A stretch of DNA of 64,000 bases from Parelaphostrongylus tenuis (taxonomy: Eukaryota > Nematoda > Chromadorea > Rhabditida > Metastrongylidae), in the NCBI GenBank assembly GCA_019055375.1, contig JAHQIW010005280.1:248001-312000 (forward strand), in the 5' to 3' direction. Positions 11,399-24,359 of the stretch are shown in pieces. A program made the position numbers and the translations under genes. The notes beneath the pieces were generated by a model. It saw only the letters and a list, made by a program, of their open reading frames with translations. It was not told the origin of the DNA and made no database searches. Numbering within the stretch: position 1 is the first letter of the stretch; each line of letters begins with the position of its first letter.

Positions 11399-12224
11399 GT
11401 AACAGGTGACTATCGACGCTTTTCTTTCAGAGCGTGGAACGATCACAACCATATCATCTAAACACCTCCACCACTTAAACAGAAAAAAGTCATAAAACTC
11501 AGATTTCAATAGCATCGCCAGTGAAACAACTTTCAACATGCTCATCGCTTGTCCACTAAGATACCCAAGTGAATGCCAACCGCGCAGAGATCACATGGAC
11601 TCAGAATGTACGTCCCTCATCAAAAAACACTTATAAATCGTAGCATATTATTGGTGATTACGAGACATTTTTCCCCGCGGTTCATGTATGAAGCGATGGT
11701 GTGTATACAGAACGCTTGTAAAATCTTACGCGCTGATGTATTATGCTTCTGTGAAAGTACTGTGAATTTGGCTTCAGAATCTTTCCCCCATTTTTCCATG
11801 TTTTCTGCGAGCTTAGTGGAGCACTTACTTTATCATTAGTCTCTTCGTCAAGGTGTTCTTTTATTCAGACGCAAAATGACCTTCTCATTTCTTCATTTTA
11901 TCGTCGAACGTATTATAAGAAATTAGGTACAATAAATTAGGTATGTATACCTTGTACATTCAATCACCGCCTTGACCGTTAAGAATTATGTACTCTTCGT
12001 TGCTTATAGTCGGTCATGTAAGTGGTTACAAGCTAATTGCCGCCTTGGAGTACTTGGTGTTATATCAATCACTGTTACCGACTTCTCACGTCTGCCTAGT
12101 TCATTCTAATTATAAGGAAACAAATGAAAAACCGACCTCATTTGTTGGAGAAGACCTTTTTTTTTAGGAATTCCAGTAATAATTTTAATTTGAGTATTAG
12201 TTTGAAATCTTAGATTTCTGACTG
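11399..12224. other. No gene recognised
   Basis: Mostly short frames; an 88-codon plus-strand frame at 11573-11839 has no recognisable domain. I see no repeat copy with clear boundaries. Confidence 0.3.
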
Positions 12225-13145
12225 GAGGCGCACTTGGTCGGTTTTTCAAAACACGGTTCATAACGCTGTAAAATCGAAATTAAAACCATGTGTTTTTTTT
12301 TCTTATCTGGTTTATTTTTCGCTGGACAAAGCTCCTTCCTACGGATGCTAGTACTCGTTCAATAGCAAAAGTGCTGAGGAGCCTGAATGTATTTATTTTT
12401 TTGGAAAAGCTTCTCTGATAGCGCTCTGGGAGGAAGAAAGTTTTATGTTTTACTCTTTGCCGGACAGAGCTCTTTTTTCTGGACTGTAGTAATAATTCGA
12501 TAGCGTTGAGATGGCTGATTCCAATGCTGTGCTTGTTTTCTCGAAGTACTCTTTTTTGTGCAGTGAAGCAAGGAGATATGCTACCAGCCAAAGCGCGAGT
12601 CAATCGATGGTGGTGCAAAAACAGCCACACAGCCCTCGCCCCGCTTTCCACTATCTATGGAATGGCCAAAAAACACCTTCACGCGGATGTGAATTAATCG
12701 TATTTTTTCTATCGCACTGCAGAGAAATGGTCTTTGCAGAAAATAAGCATGGCGTTTGAATTAGAAACGAATACGCTATCGAATGATTGCTAATAGTGTA
12801 AAGAAAAAGTCCTGTCCGGCGCCGTATAAAGCACAAATGTTTTCTTTTCCTCTAAAGCGCTATCAGGAGAGCTTTTTCAAAAAGTTAACACATTTTTGAG
12901 TTTTTTGCCACTTGTGCTATCGAAATAGTATTAATAGTCTGTGGACTGAGCCGTGTCCAGTGAAATATATGCGAGATAAAAAAGAATACGCGTAGTGAGT
13001 GAAGCACAATTTTACTCTAGAAGACGCTATAAAAGAACCTTTGCAAAAAGCGGTCATGTAATACTAGCTAGGTACTTAAGCTTTCGAACGATCACCACAC
13101 TCCTATAAAAATGCTTGTTCAGCGAATAAGGTTGTTTATTCATTT
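12225..13145. repeat. Long copy of the ATTCGAAAGCTT palindromic repeat family
   Basis: Holds blocks in direct and inverted order. GATTCCAATGCTGTGCTTG (near 12518) is mirrored by GCATGGCGTTTGAATTAGAA (near 12747). TCTGGACTGTAGTAATAATTCG is mirrored by TATCGAATGATTGCTAATAG. The outer edge at 13078 has AGCTTTCGAACGATCACCAC. The centre (12600-12650) is GC-rich. Other copies: 25630, 52850, 60015 and 61260. The frames here (123, 82, 63 codons) are repeat sequence, not genes. Confidence 0.55.
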
Positions 13146-13317
13146 GTTCCCACATAACAGAAAAAACTCAATTTCCGTTCCGATGCACTTTTTTTTCTCT
13201 ATACCTATCCCGAGGAGCTACGTTTCCGTTGTCAGTATGGCTTGCGCGAGGGGTATGAAAGAAGAGATAACGGAGAAGTATGATTCGGTTCGGTACTACT
13301 TTGTGATATAGTCATTA

Positions 13318-13815
13318 TCGGCTAGATTGAATTGCACGCTCCGGAACTGGAAGTCCAATTTTCCTTCGCTACTTTACGGGTAGATTTGATGTACTCTGAC
13401 TAAATGCCCATCATTTCAAAATATCTATTTATTTCCTCTTCTGTGGAATAGATAACCCCACAATCATCCATAAATCTATAGTAGAGTGATCGCGGAAGTC
13501 AATTAAGGGGGCTCTCACTTTAGATATGAAAGCAATAGCAGAACTTGGTTACAGCCGTCGTCCTACTGCAACATTCTCCTTTGTGCTAAATATTGTTTAG
13601 ACCATTTGGAGATTGAGCAGTTTAAGAACTCATTCAAAAAATCCATCAGCTGCTGAATCGACCATTTGCACATGTTTACTGCTCCACGGTGTTGTATAAA
13701 GAGCTCGCGTACGGATTGCAATGCTGAGTCATTCTACACCGTAATCTGAAGGGCAGTAATCAAAAGGCGCCATTACATACGCGTTATTGGGAGACGCGTT
13801 ATGTAGAGATCTAGA
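13318..13815 (-). pseudogene. Penelope-like element reverse transcriptase relic (minus)
   Basis: Minus-strand frames read ALQSVRELFIQHRGAVNMC, SIQQLMDFLNEFLNCSI and KWSKQYLAQRR. Then come VGRRL, AIAFISKVRAPLID and RFMDDCGVIYSTEEEINRYF. The (Y)(I/M)DD box with CGVI.ST.EE and the preceding GLA.GQRLAP-like segment are diagnostic of Penelope-like RTs. Several frameshifts and stops break it. The GIY-YIG endonuclease was not found. It lies head-to-head with another copy starting near 13985. Confidence 0.75.
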
Positions 13816-13984
13816 AGCATATGAGTCTCTGTAAAATGAGCTAGAATGTGTTCTAGTGACTAGGATATTATTAGAGCATCTTGATGTTGCTTACCTTTGT
13901 CGACTGTTCCTTCAAAAGTTCATTGAAAAGTTAGTGTCGCAAATTGAGCGGCGAATGGACAAAAGTGCTCAAGCGGCAGGTTTA

Positions 13985-14930
13985 AAACCATTAAATATCT
14001 CCCAACTCAGTTAAACTACCACAATTTCTATTTTTTCACTCACTCATGAAAGCCCATAAGTTAACGCCCAGTAATGAACTTGCTCAAGGATCCATCAATA
14101 TTCATGGTAAGACATATTATCAGCTCTGTACGCGGACCAACGGATAGAACAGCATGGTCTCTCACCAGAATAACATCACAGTAACTAATACACATTATTT
14201 CATCTTGCAAACGCTCAGATGTTTGTAGTTCGTTTACGGCGGTCTCCTAGTGGCGTGTGCGTAATGGAATCTTTCGACGTCACTGCACTTTATGGTAAAA
14301 TGTCGCATGATTCAGCATTGCAAGTCGTCCACAAGGTCCTATACAACAGTAAGGAGCAATGAACATGTAAGACTTGTCACTGTAGCAGCCAATGGCTTTT
14401 ATGATCGAGTGATTGTACCACATATTCTTGAGAAGATCTGGGATACATTTCGCACATAAGAGAGGGTTGGCAGTGGGACAGCGGCTGGTAACAAGTTGCG
14501 CTATTGTCTTAATGCATAAAGTGGATTCCCTGATAATTTAATTTCGACCGTTACTTCATGGCAGGTATATAGATGATAGCCTGCTCTCTTCCACACAAAA
14601 CGAGACCTAGAGATGTTTTGCATGATTGAAGGGACAGTCAAAGTACTTACAATATTTCTTTGAGGGTAATATCTCAAAGTATCAAATCAAGTAATATATC
14701 AAAATCGCCATTTTTCAGGTTGTCGAAAATGAAGCTGTGTCAAGTGTTAAAGGCTTAGTAATATTCTTGAACCCGAAAGAGTACACGATGACTTGAAAGA
14801 GTTAGTCAACCGATTTGAACAACTTAGATGTGTCTTGAAAAAATGGTACGCAAGAAAAGTAGTTCTATAGACTTATTCCCAGATAGTGTGACGATGAATC
14901 GAAAGAATTGGCAAAAGTAAGTAATGCAGA
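13985..14930 (+). pseudogene. Penelope-like element reverse transcriptase relic (plus)
   Basis: The plus strand near 14240-14600 gives QMFVVRLRRS, VMESFDVTALYGKMSHDSAL, EGLAVGQRLV and GRYIDDSLLSSTQNET. These are the FDVT.LY, GLA.GQRL and RYIDD motifs of Penelope-like RTs. The catalytic DD is readable but stops interrupt the frame. It diverges from the minus-strand copy at 13318-13815, leaving about 170 bases between their recognisable parts. No endonuclease domain is visible 3' of it. Confidence 0.75.
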
Positions 14931-15012
14931 ATAAAGATTTTAGCGTTGATTAACTTAGGGAATATCTCATCAACTATATGAGTATTCCTATATATATATG
15001 AATGCACATCTA
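14931..15012 (-). repeat. SINE 3'-end fragment
   Basis: TTTTAGCGTTGATTAACTTAGG and ATGAATGCACATCTAACTC match the 3' body of the SINE at 11019-11320. The tRNA-like head is absent. Confidence 0.45.
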
Positions 15013-17329
15013 ACTCATACAATGGTTACATAGCCAAACGACTTGTTCTTCCACTGTTCTTCTTCTCTGCAACAAATCTCGTACATTGCTGGAAGTGTAA
15101 TGGAAACGAATAAAGGATGAAAATCTTGGAATAGGAGACCTCCTCGAAAGCGGGAATATCTTACTGAGATCCGAAAGCATCTGTCTTCAAACTTCACGAT
15201 AGGAACTAATTTTTAGTAAATTGTCAATTGATTTCATAAAAATTGAAGTAAGGCCGTCGTATGTGACAATTGATACCTGCTTTTGCTCAAATCTGATTAG
15301 GACGCAAGCTAGAAGAGAGCTCTTGGACCTTGGAAAGAAAAGTGGAAAAAAGTATATGATGAAAAGTTCAAAAATGAAGAGTTTTACGTTGTACCTTATA
15401 ATTACCAATATCCCATACCATAACTGTGAATTGAGTATCTCTATTTCTGTGTTGTCCCTCTATTAGGGCAGGCACCCATCCCTGAATGGGACTATCCAGC
15501 GAAGTCATTAGCTGAACTTTCCTTTTATAATTCAGTCTTTTTCTTGATAACAACATCCGAGTTTCATAACATCAACACGACAACAAAGTTTTATTTGATT
15601 TGATTACGAAAGTGTTTGGACGAGTAGAATGCATACCAATTTGACTCTTGCAGGCTCTTAAGAAAGCAAAACAGCTGAAACGTCACCCAGTATATTCTTA
15701 ATGTGCTATATTACTACTGTAATCAATAAGTACTGTTATTGTGACCCTTGCATCTGCTTATTAAAAAAACAGTGAATATTTAATCAGTGCCGAGGCTAAA
15801 GGATAGTCGGCACTGAAGTATATTACTCTGATTACAAACTCATGAGTAAACACAAGAGTGTTGTCACCTCATTCTATAATGCTGACGCTCTGAAGTAGGA
15901 ATACTTTGAAGTATTTGGAAATCGCTCGTTGGATACCTTCTCTAAACAGAGTCATGAAGAGCCGAATCAAATAAATATATACAAAATTTCGGTGATATCG
16001 AAAATTTCCTGTATTATTATTGATATAGTAAACTCTTGTAAAGCAATTTTTTCTATAAGAATCGACCACTAGACGTCGTCCGTGGGATAACGCCGTTTTC
16101 AAACGTCCAGATGATTTATGTGTAACTAAGCCACAGAATGAAGAGGAAACCTTCGGATTATTTATGTACTTTCTCATGAGCTAGTACAACATCAATCAAG
16201 TGAACCTCAAAAACGAGGCAGTGGATTGTCAGCCCATCCATCCATGCCGTTGGTACCGACTAAACCGTGATTGTTGGGTAGTCTGTCACGGATGATTTAT
16301 CAGCTGATCATAGCCATTAATTCGTAGCAAAAACAATCTGAGTGGTCAGTTCTGAAACTGCTAGCTTCCAAAATTCAAAGACTGTCACTGTCCATCATTA
16401 TTACTCTTTGCTCCTCTATATTCCCTTACACACTTCAAGAACATTTATTGTATATTCTCAGGTTTCTAAAAATGAGCCATGATTTCGAAGAAGCAGTTAC
16501 TCTGGAAGTGACCTTTTTCAATGAAGGACAAGGCTCTTCTAAGTGTTTTTTCTTGGAAACCTTTCGATTTCTGCGTAGCTCTTATAGAGAACAATTAATT
16601 CATTGCCAATGGAATGTGAGTGGTGTTATTGATTTTGTGACAAAATATTATTCTCCAGTCACAATTCTACAGTGATACGATGTAGAGAAACACCGATACG
16701 ATCTTATATGTAGTCCCTGAGAAGTTATGAGTGGATAGCGATGGCTGGTTGCTGCTCCAGTTTCACTAAGCCTTATCACCCCTGACCACTCGCTGTTTAC
16801 TCGCGCTCTTAGTATTACCAAAGCAAGCAAATTATTGTCTCTGCAGTATGGCATTCACAGAGCGACGATGACCATTACACTAAGGAGTTACCTGGAACCC
16901 AATTTGCCCTCAAATTACGTAATTCCTCGGGCTATCTTCATTTTCTTTCAAAAAAATTTTATGTCAGTTTTGTTCATTTTTGTAAACATTTGAAGAACTC
17001 TGAGTGATAGATTCAGCTGACCTTCCCCTGTTTGCTTCCCCAGTTCCAATTCTTAAACCGCCATTTTTGCTGTTTTTTTTTCTCACCAAGTACTTCATTT
17101 TGTGTCAAGTCGCCTGAAAATAAAATCGTTTATTTTACTAAATTTTTTCTTTATTTCTACTGCTTTCCTATACTTGTTATGCAGCAGTCAACAGTAAAAA
17201 TGAACGATGTGCCTAGATTATTATTTCGAATAGCTGTCAGCATACCTGAGTTTTATGCCAATATGTTCTCACCAGTTCAAGCCCCTTAAAGGTTAGTTGC
17301 TGAAGCTAAGATAGGATATATCGTAGAAA
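15013..17329. other. No gene recognised
   Basis: Many short frames and no motif that I can name. Near 15650-15690 a CTCTTAAGAAAGC...GCTGAAACGTCAC block resembles the decayed hammerhead-like motif described at 44.2 and 49.1 kb. The 102-codon minus frame (15869-16177) is unsupported. Confidence 0.3.
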
Positions 17330-17435
17330 AGTGGTAGAAAGCGGTGGAATCGACGATATAGTGGTTGCACGCGTCCCGTGACACAAGGGTTCAAGTCCCG
17401 CCTGATGTTAGATGTTTTGCATACCACTCAATCTC
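17330..17435 (+). repeat. tRNA-like hairpin element, diverged copy
   Basis: GATATAGTGGTTGCACGCG (A-box-like) and GGGTTCAAGTCCCGCC (a good B box) are followed by the family's right end GTTTTGCATACCACTCA. The left inverted arm is poorly preserved. Confidence 0.55.
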
Positions 17436-19377
17436 TTAAAAGTATATAAAAGACATTTATTTCACTATATATTTTATTACAGCATGTAGGTATTCTTATC
17501 TCATGGCTTCCTTTCTGGATATCGTTTGGTGAAAGGCAGACAAATCGACGATACTGAGTTTTCCATGAAACTTTACGAGTGAAATCCTTACATGAACATC
17601 CCTCATGGATATCTTTGATTTTTAGCAATGTCAATGAACCAGTCAGAAACAATAGGCGAGATAAGGATTGATTTTGTGCTCCTTTTCCACCTGAATTTTT
17701 GCATATGCTCTTACAGTCTCCACAACTACAGCAGCCTAACATTACTCACGAATTTCCTCTCACTCAATGGGGGCGTTATTTCTGAACGTTTGGTCTCTGG
17801 GTACGCTCGTCTCGCTGTCACAATATTGCTGTGAGCTGCAGGCTGGGCGCCCCAGTCGGTCTCCCACTGGCTACCATCCATCTTGTCATGTCATCCACCT
17901 TTCCTTCTCACAGCCTCTATCGACGCACATTGATCAATATCTATCATTTGGTACGTTGCCAATTCAATAGTAGATTCTGGTCGATATCAATGATTGTCCC
18001 AACTGTCATCCTTCCCAACTGTACTCGTTACGATCGCTCATTAGTCCTCTTTCACTCATAACCATCAAGCCACTGATGACAGTATGGAATCATGAAATCA
18101 GTAGATTTATGTACTCACTGAGAAAATCCATAACTTAAATCCTCTTCTAAATGTCAAGCCGTAAGTTCGTCGACGACTTTTCACATGACATGAAGCGATG
18201 AATATCCCAAGCGAACTTCTATGAATTTTGAGTCACCTCAACAGCATCTACGAACGAAACGAACAACAATCCGAAAAATTCTGTGCTCTACGATTTTGAT
18301 ATTATTTAGAGTAGTGATCATACATTTCCCATCATCGTCATAGTTCATTCGTAAATCAAAAGGATTACATCTACGGTATGGGCACGCTAAGCTATCTCAC
18401 TTGAAAGGCGTCTTTAGAAACAATGCGCCCCACGCCAAGCATCGTGAAGAACCCCGATTGACCACAGTAATCCCGCGTTGGTCAGCCAGCCGTATGGAGA
18501 CATTTTGCCCATGTACGTTGCAAAATATGCAGCATAGGATTTCATGAACGAAATGCTCTACGCAAGGAAATTAAAAATTAATCTGCACTGTGTTTTGCTA
18601 CTGTCATAGATTTTATTCAACTATTCGACTATTTCTTACTGTAGTTGCAACCGAGATCGAGAACACAGGACTTATTCTGCAACTAGACTTCGCTGAAGTA
18701 GACGTTCACAAGCTGAATAAGTATCCTCACCGTATTAGTAAATTCTATCTTCAGTTGGAGAGTATCTGACACCCAAGTCATTTCCATAAACTTACTTTTC
18801 TGCAAAAATACTGGCGTAATGGACAACGCGAGCCAAATTTTAGCCTCAAAAATCTTTGTTGCTAACAGTAAGTAGCTCTAAATTGCTTTCAATTGCTCGA
18901 ATTAATAGTTATAATAGGAGATTCTGAAGTGGGCAAATAATTGAAAGGACGTTCAACACCTAATATGCGGCTTACCTCGAGCATCAGAGCTGCAGCAGAG
19001 AATCACCAATAATCGTCACTTTTAATCGTATTCATTGCTTCCTCCCCTATCATCCAGTTTAATCGATTCCTGTTCGTTTCAATTCAATTTGCTTCTCTTG
19101 TTTCCCTTACTAGGTCTTCCGAGTTCCTCCCATTTTATGATATGCTCATCTGCGTTTTGCACAAAATGCTTATCAACGTGCATAATTCGTTTTACTTCAA
19201 GTTATTTTCATTCATTTCATTTTAGAAACATCTTGCTAATGACAGCCACTTGTCAGCATTTTCAGAATTCTTAATTTCAGCCTCATGTAACTGCATGAGG
19301 CCAGTCATGTGATGGATGAGCATCGCATGGCAGGTGTTCTTTTTGGAAATTTATTTATTCGCCATAGAAAATATTTA
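17436..19377. other. No gene recognised
   Basis: Contains a 104-codon minus-strand frame (17428-17742) with a Cys-rich start and overlapping plus frames at 17628-18061. None shows a domain I recognise or flanking splice sites, and no repeat family was identified. Confidence 0.3.
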
Positions 19378-19650
19378 CGAGCGCGTGAGATGCAATGGAT
19401 AAAGGTGCCTTGCAGCATGCAAGTGGACTTTGGTTCGATCACGCGTCTCAGCTAATCGAGCCTTCCATTCTCCCGAAGTCAGCTTTTTGTTTGTTGTTGT
19501 TTGAGATTTCAACAGCACAGACTTAGTACATTGGTAGACGATCAGAAGTCATTGTAAAGACCAGATATGCATCCAATCACTTGTAACTGTACTCAATAAG
19601 AGCGAATACTTGGCGTATCTCATAGGGATTTATCAACTCCGAGAACCTTA
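19378..19650 (+). repeat. tRNA-derived SINE, plus orientation
   Basis: The head GCGCGTGAGATGCAATGGAT to GGTTCGATCACGC is tRNA-like (B box GGTTCGATCAC). The body has GTCATTGTAAAGACCAGATA and ATAGGGATTTATCAACTCCG, ending GAGAACCTTATC. These are the reverse complement of the minus copies at 10.5 and 11.0 kb. Confidence 0.65.
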
Positions 19651-20465
19651 TCGTTTCCTGTAACGAATCAGATTGAATGGAATATTTTGTTTCTGGGGTT
19701 TTACATGAGTGTTGTGAAATACTTTTATTCTAACTAACTTTTCTTTAATCCAATTTCGTTAGTGTTTTCCTTTCTCGGATTCGTAGAAATGCCATTACTA
19801 AGGCAGTTAGCTCGCAAAAAATAGCTGGTGCCAATATTCGTCCCAGATTTTGCGACTCTAAAACCGCAGAAATTTTTTCGATATCAGCCTTGTGAAAGCT
19901 TAGGAATGTAACTTCATTTACTTGAACACTTGGACGGCTCGCCTTTGTTGATAGTGCGACCACCAGCGCAGGGAAACTGTCCTGATTTAGCTGTTTTGTT
20001 TCCTAAAGTCCCGAGGTGAACCTGTCCGGGACCTCGCCAGGTCTCCACCACATCTGAGCAGTCGACTGCCCTTAAGAATCAAAAAGAGATTACCATCTGG
20101 CGGGCAGTAGCTACCAAGACGGCATTCGTTCCTGGCACGGTTTACTCGCAGCCGGGCTCTCTGAGTGGAAACGTCGAAATGTAACTGTATGATTTATTCA
20201 TGCTTAGAATGAATGATTGCCGATTCTTGAAATTGCTTTGCAATCAAAGGGACAATTTGCATGAGCAATCTGTCTAGGCCAACGGAGATAATACTACCAA
20301 ATAAATCAAAATTTTAACTTCCATTGAACTTCGGTGTATGTAATCGCGATCTGTTCATTTTCTCCTTGCCTTCTTCTGGAGTTCTAGCTAATTTTTTGGC
20401 AATTTTATCTTTTGAAGAACTTAGACGTACCGTAGCATATCATATCTAACTGTTCAGTTGCGCAC

Positions 20466-20523
20466 ACATAGATAATACACCATACACATAAGCGCACACA
20501 TACATACGCACACATACACATAT

Positions 20524-20588
<65 letters not shown>

Positions 20589-20597
20589 CGCACACGA
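20466..20597. repeat. (CA)n microsatellite
   Basis: Pure (CA)n from about 20529 to 20581, with CACACATA and CACACG variants on both flanks. The Val/Cys-rich minus frame across it is an artefact. Confidence 0.95.
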
Positions 20598-20599
20598 CC

Positions 20600-20760
20600 C
20601 GTCATGACGTGTTACTGTGAGGATATCACGGACATCAACACTTAGAGCACTCGATCCGTTTCTTCGCTTGCATCTTCCACAGAAGACCGATTATTTCGCG
20701 TGTTGTTTCGACTACTTCTTAAGGATTTCATCTTCTTTATAAACAACGTAGAACGTCGGT
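20600..20760 (+). repeat. Dispersed repeat shared with 182-310
   Basis: Starts CGTCATGACGTG directly after the CA microsatellite and contains CGATCCGTTTCTTCGCTTGC and GTTGTTTCGACTACTTCTT, mirroring the copy near the window start. Function unknown. Confidence 0.35.
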
Positions 20761-22087
20761 CGGGCAAATCAAAAACATCAGCCAACACTTTCGAAACTAA
20801 AAAAAAAGGGACATTTCATAAAATAATTCCTGGCCATTTTCATTCCAGTATGGTTTTTTATTTTTTGCAATGTTTAGTACAAAGATGTTTTTTTTTGTTA
20901 TAGTGTAAAAGATGACTGTTGCGCTCAGTTTCAATGTCACAGTTAAATTTGCGATTCATTATCATTATTCTTTTCTTATTGTTATTATTAGCAATGGTGA
21001 TATCACTAGTAATACCATTATTATTACTATCATTATAACTATATTCTGAAAAGGCACTACGAGCATCACATTATGCTCATTCCAGCACTCCTTGTATTGA
21101 ATTATTCCCTCGCACTCACTATCCACGATGCTCTTCAAACTTCCTGAGTGTTGCTTCGGCTGATACTTGAGGATCTTCATCGTCATAGCCAATGTCGTTC
21201 GATGAAGGCCGATTAGAATCTTCCTGAATTAGTGGGATAACCGTAATGAGGCTTCAAAGCGTGAACGAAAGGTATCAGCTTGTCTCAGACAATTTTGGCA
21301 CAGCTTTTCGACTTAAAAAGGAAATGACACTCCATGGAACAGGAGCTGGATCAAACCATTGCCGAATTAGGAGGACCCGTAGCATGGTGAAGTGGATCAC
21401 TACTACTGCATCAGCCGCTCCCTGATTTTTGTTTATTGGCCTAATTGGTCTTAGAAGATAGACTCAATCATCTTCATAGTCTGAGGAGTTGAACTGGTGA
21501 GATAGTTCAGCATTGGAAAATAGGAGGAATCCATATTTGCAAAAGAACGGTGGAAGTCTAAAAAATTTTTTGAATTTCATCACTCAGCCAAAAAAATAGT
21601 CTTTGGTTGTATGGAACACCTTCAGACAGGAAGCAAGCACAAAGTTTAAGTCAAGATTGTTACATTTGTGGAAACTATCTGCTTAATGACCAAGGCGTTC
21701 CTGCCGTTAATGTCAGCTGCTAATTCAAACAAATACTTTACGTTTCGCTAATGCCTTTTTCAAGCCTTCAAATTAAGGAGGACCCGCTTATTAGTGGTGC
21801 CGACGATTATTAGCTGTGACGCTAGCTGGAAGAGGAAAGCAAATATAAGCGAATAGGCAGAAGCATTGGTTGTCAACGTTCCTCACCGAACAGCACATGA
21901 AGACGTTCAGTAGCTGCTAGGTGATATCTTGATGGTACTCCATTCCAGCTTACAGAATATTAGCGAGCTCTCCAATCCGCATCGATGCCACATCTGCTAG
22001 ACCAGCAAGTTCGTTAGTTTCCGAAAAACTTTCTCTTGATGAGGACTGTACGATGAAAGAGTTATCGTGACTTAACACACCTTTTGA
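20761..22087. other. No gene recognised
   Basis: Includes an ATT-rich simple stretch at about 20955-21050. Otherwise short frames only. Part of it may be remnants of the LTR-retrotransposon-like sequence suspected just downstream. Confidence 0.25.
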
Positions 22088-22336
22088 TTATCTTGAAACA
22101 AGTTGCTGTGAGCTCTGTTGCTCCACATCCTGACGCTTGCAATATTCTTCTGCGTTTCTCATGGGATGACAGGATACACATTGCATATCTTGTCTGGTGA
22201 CGAGCTGGTTGATGCGAACGTTTACGCAAATTAATTTCGCCAGCTGGCTGCTGCTGCTGTGAAAGATATACGACCGAGAGGGGCTAAGGTTCGGTCCTTC
22301 CACAGCCACTTGACCACTGATGATTTCGACTAGCAT
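22088..22336 (-). pseudogene. Possible LTR-retrotransposon gag relic with broken zinc knuckle
   Basis: The 83-codon minus frame contains CVSCHPMRNAEEYC. This has the exact spacing of a retroviral-type C-x2-C-x4-H-x4-C zinc knuckle with the His replaced by Asn (AAC for CAC). The preceding hydrophilic residues are compatible with a gag of the BEL/Pao or Gypsy type. No protease, RT or LTR was found nearby, so this rests on one motif and could be coincidence. Confidence 0.3.
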
Positions 22337-22761
22337 CGGCTACAGAAGCTGGCAATACTGTCTGACATTGTCTAGAAAACTCTCTCTACGCTATCGTAAT
22401 TGTTCAATCCAGCTACCTTCAGCTACCATTATTGTTCTGAAAAAGAAGCGATCAATTTCTTAACGAATTGTCGCCTACAGCTCGTGGGGTAGCGTGGATA
22501 TTTCTCTTATTTCTAATTTCTTTATGGAAATATATTATTCTCGCTTTTATAGTCAGTAAAACACTCATGAGTGTGTAATGTATGTAATATTTTTCGATCA
22601 CAAGCGGTATGAGTGATCAAATAATTCCAGCATCTATGAGTGGGAGTGAGAATTCATGATTTGAGGATCAAGTTGTCTGATTCATAAGCTGACAATCCAG
22701 TCAATTCTTTAGTTCTATGCTTTTTAGCAGCATCATAATGTCACAAATACATATTCTATAG

Positions 22762-22870
22762 TACTGAGTAGTAAGCAAAATGTCCAATCCCAAGCGGGAG
22801 TTGAATACGCATTTCACTCATATCGGGGTGCGCGTTACCACCACACCAGAGAGGTCAACTCTTTGCTACC
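22762..22870 (-). repeat. tRNA-like hairpin element, minus orientation
   Basis: On the minus strand GGTGTGGTGGTAACGCGCAC (A-box-like) is followed by a B-box-like TATTCAACTCCCGC. Then comes the family's right end ATTTTGCTTACTACTCAG. The left arm is diverged. Confidence 0.5.
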
Positions 22871-24359
22871 ACTCTTTCTTCAATATATCCTATGGTAACT
22901 GTCAGCAATCAGCCATCAATGAGCTCAATATTGTAACAGTTCTACATTAATGTCGAATTTGATCTTACAAGATTTCTTTTTCAATTTTTTTGCTCATCAA
23001 AAACGTTCTTAATTGATAAGTTCATTGCAACAGTTCTAGAATTTTTTGAAGATCCAATTGGCAATTAAATTCATTAACTCACCTTATAATGGTAAAATAA
23101 TTAGCGAATGTGTGTTTTTCTGGCAGTGATACGTAATCTCACATAATTCATTAAGATTTCGAATCCTTATAGTTCCATATACTTTGCATCCATTTCGTTT
23201 CCAGTGTTTCTTGAGACACTCCCGAAAATTCAATATGCATGACAGTGATTTTTGAGCCAAGCATGTTGTATGTTTTGAGCACTCTTACAGTGCAATATAC
23301 GTGTTTTGCAATTACAGCTTCGTCATTTGCATGGTGTCTTTTTGTTCAATCGTTCATCAGAAATCTGCCCGCTACATAGAGGAGCTAATGACGAACGTTT
23401 CACACGGGCCGATAAGTGATAAAATCACCGAAAGGGCAGTGTTGTACACTATTTTGCATCCATTCTGAAATGATTATGACTGTTTAACTCTTTTCTTCTG
23501 TCGACTTCACCGAGAATTTCCAGTCACTAGACGTGGATTATTCGAGATGATGTTCGCACACCAAACGTTTAAGGCGACATTTTCAATCGCTCGCGTTGCT
23601 CCCAAATCTTCGCTCAGTAAAGGCCAGTAGTAATGTTTCCGCTTTGCAGCCGATGTTTCACTAGTTCTACGACAACATATCTCCACCGTCATTCTTTTGC
23701 CGATATTTAGTAAAAAATAGCAACCGATGGGTCAATCTTGGGTCTGTATTCCATTGTCCATTTCTACGCGTTCACATTACTGTGTCGAAACTTTTCAGAC
23801 ATAGGTTGCAGAATCACCTTTCCAGAAAATTTACTTTCTGTACATAAGACTGAATCAAAACACACTGCAGTTTTTTGCTTTGTGATCTTTATTTAATAAC
23901 TGCTCCATAATCCTCCTTGAAGCTCCAATGACGTTTTAGTTTCATTTCGTTATTTGACAGATGTTGTTTTGTCAGTTCCCTATACTACCCATTTGTTACC
24001 CAGTACCCACCCATAATGATCGTGTTTAGATCGATTGATGTCTTATTTACTACAATAAGGGAAAATGGTATGTGAAGCTTTTGTTTGCCTAATTTGAGCT
24101 CAAAAGGGCTCAGACACTCTAAGGCTAGTTTCAAAACTCTTTTAGAGCACCATTTTTGAACGCTCTTGAAAGCTGTTGGCGCCCAAAGCGAAGTTTTGAA
24201 ACGATTCAAACATATAAATGCATCAGAGTTAAGCAGTGAACATGATGAACATATATTTATATATATAACGCTGAAGAATACCGAGCAATTGACTGTTGGA
24301 CTTACAATAACATAGAAAGTTTCGAAAAAACAAGCAAGCACTCGTCTTTATGTGCCCAT
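22871..24359. other. No gene recognised
   Basis: The 118-codon minus frame at 23985-24341 is low complexity at its start and matches nothing I know. No splice-site-bounded exon was found. Confidence 0.3.

Noticed and set aside
12280..12759. Overlapping frames of 123, 82 and 63 codons
   Set aside because: They fall in the palindromic dispersed repeat and vary between copies.
17428..17742. Cys-rich minus-strand frame as a secreted peptide
   Set aside because: No signal peptide, no splice context, overlapping frames equally open.
19990..20165. GC-rich block that might be coding on the minus strand
   Set aside because: An open reading is possible (contains ECRLGSYCPPDG), but I recognise no family and found no splice sites; the frame breaks at both sides.
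20405..20605. 66-codon Cys/Val-rich frame
   Set aside because: Translation of the CA microsatellite.
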